Positions 27,722-36,774 of a stretch of DNA of 57,629 nt are shown here, piece by piece. Each line of letters opens with the position of its first letter. Position 1 is the stretch's first letter. This DNA comes from an uncultured Opitutales bacterium (GTDB lineage: Bacteria > Verrucomicrobiota > Verrucomicrobiia > Opitutales > Intestinicryptomonadaceae): positions 1 to 57,629 of the forward strand of contig CALXLX010000010.1 in the NCBI GenBank assembly GCA_944389315.1. Reading direction: 5' to 3'. Position numbers and translations under genes: made by a program. Below the pieces are notes generated by a model that made no database searches, was not told the origin of the DNA, and worked only from the letters and a program-made list of their open reading frames with translations.

Positions 27722-27749
27722 TTGACGCGGTGGGTTAGCCCCCTAAATT
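27722..27749 (+). promoter_or_regulatory. Putative promoter of rplM-rpsI
   Basis: TTGACG at 27722-27727, a 16-nt spacer and TAAATT at 27744-27749, about 20 nt before the rplM start codon. The leader would be short. Confidence 0.5.
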
Positions 27750-27769
27750 ACCAAATTTTTCTTTTAGAG

Positions 27770-28198
27770 ATGAAAACAACTATAGCCAAGAAGGAAGATC
27801 AGCAGAGGCAGTGGTACGTGGTCGACGCGAAAGACCTCGTTCTGGGTCGTCTTGCGGTCAAGATTGCAAACGTGCTGCGCGGCCGCCATAAGCCAATTTA
27901 TACCCCCCATGTGGATTGCGGGGACCATGTAGTGGTCATCAACGCCGATAAGGTGAAGGTTACGGGCAAGAAGGAGAACAACAAGGAGTACATGTTCTAC
28001 AGCGGTTACGTCGGGGGCGAAAAGTATGTGAAGCTTTCCGATTTCCGCGCGCGCAAGCCCGAGTTCCTCATCATGAACGCGGTCAAGGGAATGCTTCCCG
28101 GCAACAAGCTTGCCTATTCGATGCTCACTAAGCTGCACGTTTATGCGGGCGACAAGCATCCCCACGAGGCCCAGCAGCCCAAACCTTTCAACTTCTAA
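27770..28198 (+). CDS. rplM: 50S ribosomal protein L13
   Basis: 142 residues from the ATG at 27770 ([20 protein letters not shown]). The frame extends upstream to 27614, but that extension contains the promoter and is not coding. Conserved L13 stretches are [40 protein letters not shown] and [14 protein letters not shown]. It is followed 8 nt later by rpsI, the near-universal rplM-rpsI pair. Confidence 0.97.
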   Translation: MKTTIAKKEDQQRQWYVVDAKDLVLGRLAVKIANVLRGRHKPIYTPHVDCGDHVVVINADKVKVTGKKENNKEYMFYSGYVGGEKYVKLSDFRARKPEFLIMNAVKGMLPGNKLAYSMLTKLHVYAGDKHPHEAQQPKPFNF

Positions 28199-28205
28199 TT
28201 AAAAC

Positions 28206-28601
28206 ATGAGCGATAAAGACGTATTTGTTTCAGTCGGCCGCCGCAAAACGGCGGTGGCGCGCGTTCGCCTCACCAAGGGCAGCGGCAAGTTGACCGTAAA
28301 CGGCAAACCTCTTGCGGACTATTGCAACACGGACCAGCTCAGCGGTCTGGCGCTTCGTCCCCTCTCTGTTGTCGATATGGCCTCCTCGGTTGACGCGACC
28401 ATATTGGTCAACGGCGGCGGTTCCTTCGGCCAGGCGGGTGCCATCAGCCACGGTTTGGCCCGCGCTTTGGAAAAATTCGATCCGGAGCTTCGCGCGCCGC
28501 TTAAGAAGGCGGGTCTGATAACTCGCGACGGCCGCTCCAAAGAGCGTAAGAAATCCGGCCAGCCCGGTGCAAGGCGCCGTTTCCAGTTCTCGAAACGTTA
28601 A
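28206..28601 (+). CDS. rpsI: 30S ribosomal protein S9
   Basis: 131 residues with the S9 signatures VGRRKTAVARVRL, GGGSFGQAGAISHGLARAL and the C-terminal GQPGARRRFQFSKR tail that reaches the P-site tRNA. The usual terminal SKR is intact. Second gene of the rplM-rpsI operon, followed by a strong terminator. Confidence 0.98.
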   Translation: MSDKDVFVSVGRRKTAVARVRLTKGSGKLTVNGKPLADYCNTDQLSGLALRPLSVVDMASSVDATILVNGGGSFGQAGAISHGLARALEKFDPELRAPLKKAGLITRDGRSKERKKSGQPGARRRFQFSKR

Positions 28602-28648
28602 TATTTTTTTCGGACGGTTTTTTGGGCGCGCCTATGCGCGTCTTGTTT

Positions 28649-28693
28649 ACCGCCCTGCCGCGCATCTTGCGTACGAGCAGGGCGGTTTTTTTT
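28649..28693 (+). terminator. Intrinsic terminator of rplM-rpsI
   Basis: CCGCCCTGC (28650-28658) pairs with GCAGGGCGG (28677-28685) across an 18-nt loop that has partial internal pairing, and eight Ts follow (28686-28693). Confidence 0.88.
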
Positions 28694-28780
28694 GCGGATT
28701 GGGACGGTCTGTTCCCGTAGGTTTCGCCATACGCGCGCGGGGCTTGAGGCGCCGATTTTCGGCTAAAGGAGAAAATACCC

Positions 28781-29989
28781 ATGTTGAGGAACTTCAAACT
28801 TGAGGAGAACGGGGGCATAAGCGGCGGTCTGCTATTGCTGATGGCTGTCGTATCCGGGCTGGCTGTGGCAAATTTGTATTACAGCCAGCCGCTTCTGGAG
28901 CTGATGCGTCTGGACATGCGCGTATCTGAGGTTCAGGCGAATTTAATTACAGTGATAACGCAGGCCGGGTACGCCGCCGGGCTCTTTTTGCTGATTCCGC
29001 TCGGCGATATGTATCCGAGGAGGGCCCTTATAATTCTTAGCCTCTTTCTGAGCGCCTTTGCGGCGCTTTTAATGGCGGTGTCGCAAAACATATTTCTCCT
29101 GTGGGCGGCATCTTTGCTGCTTGGCATCTGTTCCATAACTCCGCAATTTTTCATACCGGCGGCGGGCCAGTTTTCGCCGCCGCGGGACAAGGCTCGCAAT
29201 ATGGGCATAGTTCTGGGGGGCCTTCTGACGGGAGTGTTGGCGTCGAGGGCTTTCAGCGGGTTCATTGGAGAGACTTTAGGATGGCGGGCAATGCTTGTCA
29301 TAGCGGCGCTTGTCATGCTTCTTTGCGCGGCGCTGGCTTTTGCGTTTCTTCCGGATATGAAGCGCAATTTCAACGGCTCCTACGTGCGCCTGATGGCAAG
29401 CATGCTGGATATCGTAAAGAGATACCCGCGCATACGCGTAAATTCTATAAGGGCTGCGTTTTCCTTCGCGTCGATGCTGGCGGTGTGGGCGGTCTTGGCG
29501 TTCCATATCGCTCAGGAGCCTTTCAATGCGGGGGCCGATGCGGTGGGCATTCTCGCGCTATGCGGAGTGGCGGGAATCCTCGTGGCGGGAATATCGGGAA
29601 AATATATTCCCAAGTACGGGGAGAATATATTTTGCACTTCGGGGGCGTTGCTTCAGATGTTCTCGTGGGGTGTAGCCTATGTGTTTGCCGATTCCTACGT
29701 CGGCCTTGCCCTCGCCATAATACTGATGGATATGGGCCTTCAATTCCAGCAGCTGACGAATCAGAGCGGCTGCATAAGGGAGGTTCCCTCCGCCGCAAAC
29801 CGCGTAAATACGGTGTTTATGACGACCTATTTCATGGGCGGGGCCATGGGCACTTTTTGCGCAGGCATTGGGTGGAAATTTTTTGAATGGGGCGGAGTAT
29901 GCTTTGTGGGCTTTTTCTTCGCTTCGGTCTCCGCCCTTATAACCCTTATATTTAAGGGGCGCGGCCCGCGGAAAACTGGCGGGGCTTAA
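28781..29989 (+). CDS. MFS transporter
   Basis: 402-residue, twelve-span major facilitator. The loop 2-3 signature appears as LIPLGDMYPRRALI, and the N-terminal half has ANLYYSQPLLELM, as in the YnfM/arabinose-efflux-like group of drug or sugar-efflux permeases. A strong Shine-Dalgarno (AAAGGAG, 28766-28772) precedes the ATG with good spacing. Single gene after the rpsI terminator; substrate cannot be predicted. Confidence 0.88.
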   Translation: MLRNFKLEENGGISGGLLLLMAVVSGLAVANLYYSQPLLELMRLDMRVSEVQANLITVITQAGYAAGLFLLIPLGDMYPRRALIILSLFLSAFAALLMAVSQNIFLLWAASLLLGICSITPQFFIPAAGQFSPPRDKARNMGIVLGGLLTGVLASRAFSGFIGETLGWRAMLVIAALVMLLCAALAFAFLPDMKRNFNGSYVRLMASMLDIVKRYPRIRVNSIRAAFSFASMLAVWAVLAFHIAQEPFNAGADAVGILALCGVAGILVAGISGKYIPKYGENIFCTSGALLQMFSWGVAYVFADSYVGLALAIILMDMGLQFQQLTNQSGCIREVPSAANRVNTVFMTTYFMGGAMGTFCAGIGWKFFEWGGVCFVGFFFASVSALITLIFKGRGPRKTGGA

Positions 29990-30320
29990 CTATGCTGCGG
30001 GCGCCGCATGTGGTGTAGCCTGTAAATTTTTTTTAATGGTTATGCCTTTTTGTAGGTGCGGAAGTTTTAATTGCCTTGCCTGGCTTGCTTGTGCGCGCTT
30101 TTCGTTGCCGCCCGCTACCTGGCGGCTGCATTGCCCTTTGCTATGCCTTGGAAAAATGGAGTATTCTTGCGGCGGGTTTATTCTTTTGGCGCTGCAGTAT
30201 TCCAAATGGAAAAACATGCGAGCAATGCTCCCTTGCCCGCCCGGCAAGGAAGTCTGTTCTTAAATACATCTTGGCACACCGCCGCGGGGCGGGTTTGCCG
30301 CCGCGCAGACGCCTCTTCGG
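29990..30320. other. Convergent intergenic region, no gene seen
   Basis: 331 bp between the MFS gene (+) and the Gfo/Idh/MocA gene (-). A 7-bp hairpin, CCTTGCC/GGCAAGG (30231-30249), lacks a T tract. No RNA gene or plausible ORF is recognised. Confidence 0.5.
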
Positions 30321-31703
30321 CTACATCATGAGGCTCTCGGATATGAGGAATTCCTTCTTGTAGGGATAGCGGCTTAAGAAGAGCTTGTTGGCTTCGGGTT
30401 CGTTTGTGAATTTCCCGGAGGCCTCGTCGAATATAAGCTCCCTGTCGGGGAAGAACGTGGGTATGGTGCCCAGAAGGACAAGCTCGTTGAGCTTTGCGGC
30501 GTAGTCGACAATGTCGGAAGTTGCCTTCTTGCCCTCCAGGCACGCCTGAACGAAATTGCGCGCGTGGGATTCCTTTATGCGCGGCAGTGTCTGCGGAGGA
30601 AGCGAGTTGGACTTCTTCAGCTCCACCATTCTCTCCCTCGGGGTTATCATCGTGCGCGAGCCGAACTGGTCGTAGCAGACGACTGTCTCCTTGGTGCCCA
30701 CTATCGCCCCGCCGTTTTTCATTTTCGCAAGCTCGTCTGGCGCGAGGCGCTTTACCTCGGCTGGCTTCTGCGCGCCGTCGTACCAGTAGAGCTTAAGGGC
30801 GGGCCTGTTCCCCTTGGCGGCAAATTCAAAGACGCTGCTGGTCTGTTTTGGCCAGCCGAAATCGCTGTACTCGGAGGAATGCGTCTTTATCTTTACGGGC
30901 AGGCCCAAATCGAGCGCCGAGTAGAACCAATCCAGCGAATGGCAGGCATGGTCTCCCATTGCCCCCGTACCGTAATTCCTAAAACCCCTCCAGTGGAAAT
31001 GCGTTATCTTTGACGAATAAGGGCTGTCGGGCGCGACATTCAGCCAGAGCTTGTAGTCTAGCGTTGGCGGAATGGGTTCCTTGCCGTCGGGCACGGAGTA
31101 GGGGCCCTGGTTCCATATGGGCCTGTCGGTCCAGTTGTGCATCTCAACAACCTCCCCGAATACCCCCGCCTTGTACCATTCGGCGACGTCTTTCCACCAG
31201 CCCATGCCGTGCCCCTGGTTACCCAGCTGAGTGACCACGCCCGTCTGCTTGGCAATGTCCCTGAGCTTGCGGGACTCCCACACCGTGCGCGTCATCGGTT
31301 TTTCCAAATATACGCTCTTTCCGCAGAGCATGGCCCAGGTTGCTATGGGATAGTGGGAGTGGTCGGGCGTGGCTATGGCCACTGCGTCTATATCGTCCGC
31401 CATCTTGTCGAACATGACGCGATAGTCGGAGAACTTTGGCAGCTTTGGTGCGAGCTTGTAGGACTTTGACGCATAGGCGTCGTCGACGTCGCAGAAGGCC
31501 ACGGGTTCGACCTGCGGGCAGGGGACCAAATCCTTAACCAGCGCCGCCCCCCTTCCGCCTACGCCTATGAAGGCCACGCGCAGCCTTTCATTCGGGGAGG
31601 CCTTCTTGCGCCCTTCGCCGGACGCGCAGCCCGCCAGAAGTAGGCACCCCAACGCGCCCGCCGAATTCTTTATAAAGTTTCTCCTGCTAAGATGTTTTTT
31701 CAT
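30321..31703 (-). CDS. Tat-exported Gfo/Idh/MocA family oxidoreductase
   Basis: 460 residues from the ATG at 31703. The N-terminus MKKHLSRRNFIKNSAG holds a twin-arginine motif (SRRNFIK), followed by a hydrophobic stretch ending LLLAGCAS, so the protein is probably exported folded and lipidated. The Rossmann motif VAFIGVGGRGAALVKDL and the dehydrogenase EKPMTR motif (residue about 155) with the Lys follow. The C-terminal half is the MocA substrate domain. Such secreted members are numerous in Planctomycetes and Verrucomicrobia, and some act on glycosides through NAD-dependent oxidation. It lies 162 bp downstream of the propeller cytochrome gene. A purine-rich Shine-Dalgarno precedes the start. 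Confidence 0.9.
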   Translation of the reverse strand: MKKHLSRRNFIKNSAGALGCLLLAGCASGEGRKKASPNERLRVAFIGVGGRGAALVKDLVPCPQVEPVAFCDVDDAYASKSYKLAPKLPKFSDYRVMFDKMADDIDAVAIATPDHSHYPIATWAMLCGKSVYLEKPMTRTVWESRKLRDIAKQTGVVTQLGNQGHGMGWWKDVAEWYKAGVFGEVVEMHNWTDRPIWNQGPYSVPDGKEPIPPTLDYKLWLNVAPDSPYSSKITHFHWRGFRNYGTGAMGDHACHSLDWFYSALDLGLPVKIKTHSSEYSDFGWPKQTSSVFEFAAKGNRPALKLYWYDGAQKPAEVKRLAPDELAKMKNGGAIVGTKETVVCYDQFGSRTMITPRERMVELKKSNSLPPQTLPRIKESHARNFVQACLEGKKATSDIVDYAAKLNELVLLGTIPTFFPDRELIFDEASGKFTNEPEANKLFLSRYPYKKEFLISESLMM

Positions 31704-31865
31704 ACCCTCTGTTTCCTTTTTTTTTAGATTCTTAAAGATGCCAATGGCTTTTTTTAAATGAAATTTTCTCCTTGCGGCGCCTGCGGCAAACATTGGAGGC
31801 TTCATCATCCGTTCCGCACGCTAAATGCAGGTTTGGCCGCGAGTTTATGCGGAAAAAAATAACGT

Positions 31866-34800
31866 TTAGTTTTCTTTTTTTCCTTCGTTTTTTGAAAGGT
31901 CAAAAGTCAGATGATCGTCCTGCCATTTGAAATATTTTTCGTCCATTTTAAATGGGTCTATGTATTTGTCGTCTGGGAAATCTTTTGGCAGAAGGCCTAT
32001 GCGCCTCATCATCTCCACATATCCGTATGAGGGGAGGAAATTCTTTTCGTGCACGAAGGGCCTGTTCTTACGCAGATACGCACTCGCGGCCCTGAAGTTT
32101 GTGTCGAGCTTTTTAAACTCGTAGTCGTTCTTGTCCTTGAACACCACGGGGTGCGGATAGTCCTTGCTCCCCTCGGCGAGGCCGCCCGCACTTCTTGCAA
32201 GAGGCGCCAGAAGCGCGAGGGAATTGTCCGGATTAAGATAGTCGAAAAGATATGCCTTGAGGAATTTTGTCTCCAAAGTGCCGCCCTCGGGCTTGTTTAC
32301 CTTTATGCGGGACCAGATGTCCACCCACGGCGCATAACAAAGGCCGAATTCTTTTTTCTCCTTGAGATTGTGGCAGGGCGTGCACTTGAAGCCTATGACT
32401 TCGTTTACCGCCCTTATATTGGGATTGTTCCCGTCTATGGCCGAGTATCCGTTTTCAAAGAACGAATCGAATATGAACCCCGTGCCCACCCCGGCATAAG
32501 TGCCTATTTGAAAGGCCCCCGTGTCCAGCCAGGCTCTCATTATATTTAGGTCTTTTTCCTCGAGGGGCTTTGCATGGTGCTTGCCCTCGAGCTTGTCCAT
32601 AAGCTTGCTGCCGCCCGACCCGAAAGTGTATGGTGGCATGTTTCCCCACTCGTTCTTTCCCGTTATAATCTGGCCGCGCGTTCGCAGGGACATAAGGGAC
32701 ATTATGCTCTGCGGGGCAAGCCCCTCGGAGAGTATTACCCCGCCCGAGGCCTTGCGCGGATTGTGGCACCCGACGCAGTATCTGTCGAGTATGGGTTGGA
32801 CGTCTCGCATGTAGTCCACCACCGCGGGCACGCCTTCAATGGGCTGTATCTTGGATATTTCCTTCCCGTAGGCTATGGGAAGTTTCATCTTGCGTATGGG
32901 AGCCTCCGTGCGGTTCTCGTGGCAACCTATGCAGCTTGTGGAAGTTCCCGGAGCGAAACCCACAAAACTTTGCATGCGCTTGACGGCGCGGCCGTTCTCG
33001 TCCAAAGCCACAAACGCAAGCGGCCTGCGCGCGGGCACCTCGAACTTGGCAGAGCCGTCCTCGTACACGGGAACCGTCCCCCACACCTTCTCAAGCGCGA
33101 AGCCCCCGTTGTAATTGAGGGGAAAATATCCCCCGTGGTAATGCACCGGTTCCGGCAAAACCTGGGCTATCATCAGTTTCTTTATGCTGCCGCGCTTTAC
33201 ATCGGCCATCTTACGGCCGTGGTATATATCCTGAAGAAAAACCTGCGCGCTCTTCTGGGAAAAATCCGCGCTGTCGACGCGCTGTGCCTCGCGAGGGCGC
33301 GGCGCGAGGGGCTGGACATTGCGCGCTATAACTTTGCAGTCGGGTATATGGCGCTCCTTGTCCCCGACCGTCTTTGGCAGGTTCATTTTAACTTTTGCGT
33401 CGCTGGCCAGAAGCTCGGGTGGTATCCTTACCTCGGTGAAAAGGCCGTATCGGTCGTATATTAATATATTCCCGTGGGTGGAAGTCGCAAGGAAGATTCC
33501 GCCTTTTAGCGGATAGGGATCAAAGAGGTTGCGGCGCTGCGGATAGCGGTCTCCGTTTATGTAGGAGAAGGAGTAGGGGCTGCTCGGGTCGAAGGAGGAA
33601 GATGCTATGGCGATGTCACCCCTGTGGTCCTTTATGCCGTGCCCGGGGGCGCATGTAAAGACTACCCCGTCCTCGCCGGGCAGCTGCTGGGCGCCTATGA
33701 AAAGGCCGCCGGGCTTGTCGTTGCCAAGGTATATCATGTCGTTGGAGCCGTCGGGGTTTATCGTCCATAGATGGTGGTAGGAAACCTGCGAACGGTGGTT
33801 GTAGTCCCAGCGCATGTAGATTATCCTGCCGTCGGAAAGCAGCCTCGGGCGGTTGTCGACGTCTGGATTTACCGATATGGCCCGTATCTTGTTCTCCTTG
33901 CTAAACCACCTGTGCAGGTTAGACACGGGAACCATCCAGCATTGCACGGTGCGGTGCAGGCGGTCGGAGGTGTAGAGTATGTCGCCGTCGGGCATGTAGC
34001 AGGGCTCTATGTCGTTTGCGTAGGTGGCCATGGGCAGCTTGCGCAAATTCCGCCCGTCGGTGTCTATCTCGTAGAGATGGAAGGTGTCTTCGTCGCCCTT
34101 GCGGTAGGAGAAAAGTATCTTTTTGGCGTCGTAGTGAACCTGCGCGTCGCGCACGCAGCCTTTGGGGTCGTCTATCAGCAGCCTGTATTTACCCGTGCGA
34201 AGATTGAATACCACAAGCCTGCCCCCCATGCGGCTGAACAACTCCTGGTCGAAACAGTAGTCGACATTCGCATTTCCCGTCTTGGCGGGAACAAGCCTTC
34301 CGTAGTTGGCGTACCAGTGCCAGTCGCGCCCCTCGCCTCGGGTGCAAAATACGACCTCCTCTGTGCCCATGGCCTCTATGGCCCTGTCGAGAAGCTTGGC
34401 GCGGTAGTCGGGAATCTTGGGATAGTCGGGGTTGTCCGAGAGCTCTATGAAGTCGTAAACCAGCCATGAATGTGCGTCGGAATTGTCGTCGAAAATGGGG
34501 ACCAGCTCCAGAGTGTTTTTAGTGCCGTCGTTTTTGAGCTCCGAGCGGCCTATCTCTATCTTAAACGGATTTGACGCCACTCCGAATCCGTCTGGGTGCG
34601 CGTATAGCGAAGCGGGCGCCCTATGCCTTCCCGAGGCGTTCTTGTCGTAGAAAAACCCGTGCATGCCGCCCATCTTTTTCCCGTTGAGGCGGATTTGAAT
34701 GCCCATGCCAGTTTGCGAGGAATCCGCAAAGCCTATCTTCAGAAAAAATTTATCGCCGTTTTTCGGGGTGTCGAATTTTATGGAGTACGTCTTCCCCTCC

Positions 34801-35108
34801 CGCTTGACTCCCGCCCACGGGCAGTTTGCGACGGGCTGTATGAAGGGCCAGTCGGATTCCTTGGATTCGCCCACGGTGAAGACTACGGGGTTCTTGTAAA
34901 ATTCTATGCTTCTGTCCAGATTGCGGTAGGCCCTGAAGGTCTCGGGGTATCCTGTCATGTACTCGAAGCGCATATCGTCTAGCCCGCGGAAGGCTTTGAA
35001 CTCCGCTGCCCTTGCGTCGGGCTTGCCTATGCGGAAAACCGCAGCTTCGGCGAAAGCGTATGTTAGGCAGAAAAGAGCGACGATGAACAATGCAATAAGT
35101 CTTGTCAT
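31866..35108 (-). CDS. Large exported propeller protein with three CxxCH haem motifs (HZS-alpha-like/cytochrome c)
   Basis: 1080 residues with a cleavable signal peptide (MTRLIALFIVALFCLTYAFA). Residues about 50-235 look like a carbohydrate-binding beta-sandwich of the rhamnogalacturonan-lyase domain III kind (KTYSIKFDTP, FLKIGFADSSQTGMGIQIRLNG). Residues about 260-620 are WD40/TolB-like propeller repeats (DGDILYTSDR, DGRIIYMRWDYNHR, NPDGSNDMIYLGND). The C-terminal part has three c-type haem sites: CIGCH (726-730), CVGCH (778-782) and CTPCH (909-913), in a region resembling the hydrazine synthase alpha-subunit family and planctomycete cytochromes. A periplasmic or surface redox or binding protein is likely; the substrate is unknown. 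Confidence 0.82.
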   Translation of the reverse strand: MTRLIALFIVALFCLTYAFAEAAVFRIGKPDARAAEFKAFRGLDDMRFEYMTGYPETFRAYRNLDRSIEFYKNPVVFTVGESKESDWPFIQPVANCPWAGVKREGKTYSIKFDTPKNGDKFFLKIGFADSSQTGMGIQIRLNGKKMGGMHGFFYDKNASGRHRAPASLYAHPDGFGVASNPFKIEIGRSELKNDGTKNTLELVPIFDDNSDAHSWLVYDFIELSDNPDYPKIPDYRAKLLDRAIEAMGTEEVVFCTRGEGRDWHWYANYGRLVPAKTGNANVDYCFDQELFSRMGGRLVVFNLRTGKYRLLIDDPKGCVRDAQVHYDAKKILFSYRKGDEDTFHLYEIDTDGRNLRKLPMATYANDIEPCYMPDGDILYTSDRLHRTVQCWMVPVSNLHRWFSKENKIRAISVNPDVDNRPRLLSDGRIIYMRWDYNHRSQVSYHHLWTINPDGSNDMIYLGNDKPGGLFIGAQQLPGEDGVVFTCAPGHGIKDHRGDIAIASSSFDPSSPYSFSYINGDRYPQRRNLFDPYPLKGGIFLATSTHGNILIYDRYGLFTEVRIPPELLASDAKVKMNLPKTVGDKERHIPDCKVIARNVQPLAPRPREAQRVDSADFSQKSAQVFLQDIYHGRKMADVKRGSIKKLMIAQVLPEPVHYHGGYFPLNYNGGFALEKVWGTVPVYEDGSAKFEVPARRPLAFVALDENGRAVKRMQSFVGFAPGTSTSCIGCHENRTEAPIRKMKLPIAYGKEISKIQPIEGVPAVVDYMRDVQPILDRYCVGCHNPRKASGGVILSEGLAPQSIMSLMSLRTRGQIITGKNEWGNMPPYTFGSGGSKLMDKLEGKHHAKPLEEKDLNIMRAWLDTGAFQIGTYAGVGTGFIFDSFFENGYSAIDGNNPNIRAVNEVIGFKCTPCHNLKEKKEFGLCYAPWVDIWSRIKVNKPEGGTLETKFLKAYLFDYLNPDNSLALLAPLARSAGGLAEGSKDYPHPVVFKDKNDYEFKKLDTNFRAASAYLRKNRPFVHEKNFLPSYGYVEMMRRIGLLPKDFPDDKYIDPFKMDEKYFKWQDDHLTFDLSKNEGKKEN

Positions 35109-35396
35109 ACTGTTTCCCCCTTTGCGGGTGCTACCAATTTGTCAAAGCGCCCGCAACGGTCCTATATTAAAATGGCTCGCAGGAGCTTTGTAAAGTTTTA
35201 TAATATCCCGCTGGCTTAGAAAAAATATGCGCCGAACGCAGGTCGGAGGGCATTTTTGCGGAAGGGTGCGGCAAATTAAGGCATTTTTATCGGAAAACAT
35301 ACGGCGCGGCGGAGACAAGAATTTCCCGCCGCCCGCGGTTGAAGATAGATGCAGGAGAGGTTTATTGTGTCGGGAAGAGGGCGGCGGAAAAAATTG
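35109..35396. other. Divergent intergenic region upstream of the B12 locus promoter
   Basis: The 718-bp gap between 35108 and 35827 holds the cytochrome gene's upstream region here, then the B12-locus promoter and riboswitch further right. I recognise no gene. A 7-bp inverted repeat, TTGCGGG (35122-35128) and CCCGCAA (35150-35156), lies in the presumed 5' UTR of the cytochrome gene. Confidence 0.5.
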
Positions 35397-35424
35397 TTGA
35401 CGCGGGGCTTGCGCTGAGTAGAAA
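35397..35424 (+). promoter_or_regulatory. Putative promoter of the cobalamin riboswitch operon
   Basis: TTGACG (35397-35402), a 16-nt spacer and TAGAAA (35419-35424), about 60 nt upstream of the aptamer. The same TTGACR-type -35 is seen before rplM and gdhA. Confidence 0.5.
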
Positions 35425-35479
35425 TATGCGCGTTCTTTAGAAGGAGTTTTTCGCTCGCGGCGGAGAGTCGCGGCGAGAT

Positions 35480-35645
35480 TCAAGCCCGGCCACAAACGGA
35501 AGTCCGTTAAAATCGGACGCGGTCGCGCCGCTGTAAGAATCGTCAGGTCTGCCGTACGCCACTGCGAAAGCGGGAAGGTTGGCGGATTCATACGGAGTGT
35601 ATCTGCTCCGTGCGGTTCAAGCCAGAAGACGTGTGTAGTCCGGGT
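35480..35645 (+). promoter_or_regulatory. Cobalamin (adenosylcobalamin-type) riboswitch
   Basis: The aptamer core elements occur in order and spacing. AAACGGAAG (about 35494) is followed by TTAAAATCGGACGCGG and CGCCGCTGTAAG (about 35526-35537). Then come GCCACTG (about 35558) and GCGGGAAGG (about 35570), and the B12-box AAGCCAGAAGAC (about 35619-35630). These match the conserved GGNNAAAATC, ACTGTAA, CCACTG, GGGAAGG and B12-box blocks of Cbl riboswitches. The aptamer is followed by roughly 180 nt before the PEP-CTERM start codon. No clear Rho-independent terminator is seen there, so regulation may act on translation or by another mechanism. It controls the BtuB locus. Confidence 0.93.
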
Positions 35646-35826
35646 TTTTCTCAAGAAGCTTCTCGCGAAAAGGAAGACTGGGAAAATACTTTGCGGATTT
35701 TATCCCTCCGCGCAGGAAATTGCGTATGGAGCATGGAAATTTCCCCGTTGTGTGCCTTGTGTTCCGCATTTTGCGAGGGCGTAAAAACTTACAGCCCGCG
35801 CTTTACGGGCGAAAGGAATATAAACA

Positions 35827-36696
35827 ATGCACACATACTATAAAATCGGTCTGGCCGCGCTCGTGTTGGCGGGGCTAACTCAATCGGGCGCCTTTGCGGC
35901 GTTTTTAAACTATTCGGATCTGACTTTGTCGCCCGAATCATACAACAACGGCTCCTATTCGAGCGGATACTTCGAGTCAAACGACTTCTTCTATTCGTAT
36001 GCCGGCGGCGACAGCGGCGGCTATCAGTGGTGGGCGGGAATGGCCTATTCCAATATAACCGACAATACCACTCCAGGCTATGCTAACCAGTTTTCGGCGA
36101 TAACTGGCGGCGGGCTTGACTCCGACGCGCAGACTGTCGCGGGTGAAACTTATGTCATAGCTTACCAGGACACCTATCAGGGGATAAATCCGTCGGTGGA
36201 CCTAAATCCCGAGTCCGGTTCGGACATACAGATAGACGGCATATACCTGACGAACACCACCTATGCGTATCTTGCCATAAAGGACGGCAACGACGGCAGC
36301 GAGTATCCATACGTCAAGAAGTTCGGCGGCGAGAGCGGGGACGACAAGGACTTCTTCTATGTCACCATAACCGGCTACGACAAGGACTACAACCAGACCG
36401 GCACTTACGACTTCTATCTTGCCGACTACCGCTTTGACGACAACGACCTCGACTACGTCATAGACGCGTGGACCTATGTAGATTTCAAGGAGGCCGGCTT
36501 TACCATGGGCACTACGAGCTTCACTCTCGAATTTGTGACAAGCGACGTCGGCGACTACGGGGCCAACACTCCGTTTTATGCGGCGCTCGGCGGCATGAAT
36601 GTCTCTGTCATACCGGAGCCTTCCGCGTATGCGGCCCTGTTTGGCGCCCTGTCTTTGGGCTTTGTCCTGATGCGTCGCAGGGCTTTGAAAAAATAA
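35827..36696 (+). CDS. PEP-CTERM protein, DUF4465-like, first gene of the B12 operon (candidate B12-capture protein)
   Basis: 289-residue exported protein. Residues 1-25 are a signal peptide ending near GAFA. The N-terminal body has FLNYSDLTLSPESYNNGSYS, WAGMAYSNITDNTTPGYANQ and FSAITGGG, the pattern I know from DUF4465 proteins. The C-terminus from about residue 261 is a full PEP-CTERM signal: VIPEPSAYAALFGALSLGF, then MRRRALKK. Exosortase processing is expected, and an exosortase is at 5568-6446. It follows a cobalamin riboswitch and precedes btuB, and DUF4465-type surface lipoproteins are found at Bacteroidota B12 loci (BtuH, from memory), so a B12-binding role is inferred. AAAGGA precedes the ATG. 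Confidence 0.85.
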   Translation: MHTYYKIGLAALVLAGLTQSGAFAAFLNYSDLTLSPESYNNGSYSSGYFESNDFFYSYAGGDSGGYQWWAGMAYSNITDNTTPGYANQFSAITGGGLDSDAQTVAGETYVIAYQDTYQGINPSVDLNPESGSDIQIDGIYLTNTTYAYLAIKDGNDGSEYPYVKKFGGESGDDKDFFYVTITGYDKDYNQTGTYDFYLADYRFDDNDLDYVIDAWTYVDFKEAGFTMGTTSFTLEFVTSDVGDYGANTPFYAALGGMNVSVIPEPSAYAALFGALSLGFVLMRRRALKK

Positions 36697-36731
36697 TTCC
36701 TGTGAGGATTCGGTTAATAATATAATAAAGG

Positions 36732-36768
36732 GGGGCGCGGCGTTCCGTTGCTGTTTCGCCGCGCTCCC
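36732..36768 (+). other. GC-rich hairpin between the PEP-CTERM gene and btuB
   Basis: GCGCGGCG (36735-36742) pairs perfectly with CGCCGCGC (36757-36764), with flanking G/C pairs, just 10 nt before the btuB ATG and with no T tract. It may attenuate or stabilise the upstream message and set the ratio of the two proteins, or occlude btuB initiation. Confidence 0.5.
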
Positions 36769-36774
36769 GGCTTT

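Noticed and set aside
30036..30363. Several overlapping 75-95-codon frames after the MFS gene
   Set aside because: No ribosome-binding sites, Cys/Arg-rich products and mutual overlap in different frames; treated as non-coding.
35142..35654. A 170-codon minus-strand frame over the riboswitch
   Set aside because: It covers the aptamer and promoter, with an implausible Arg/Pro/Ser-rich composition.
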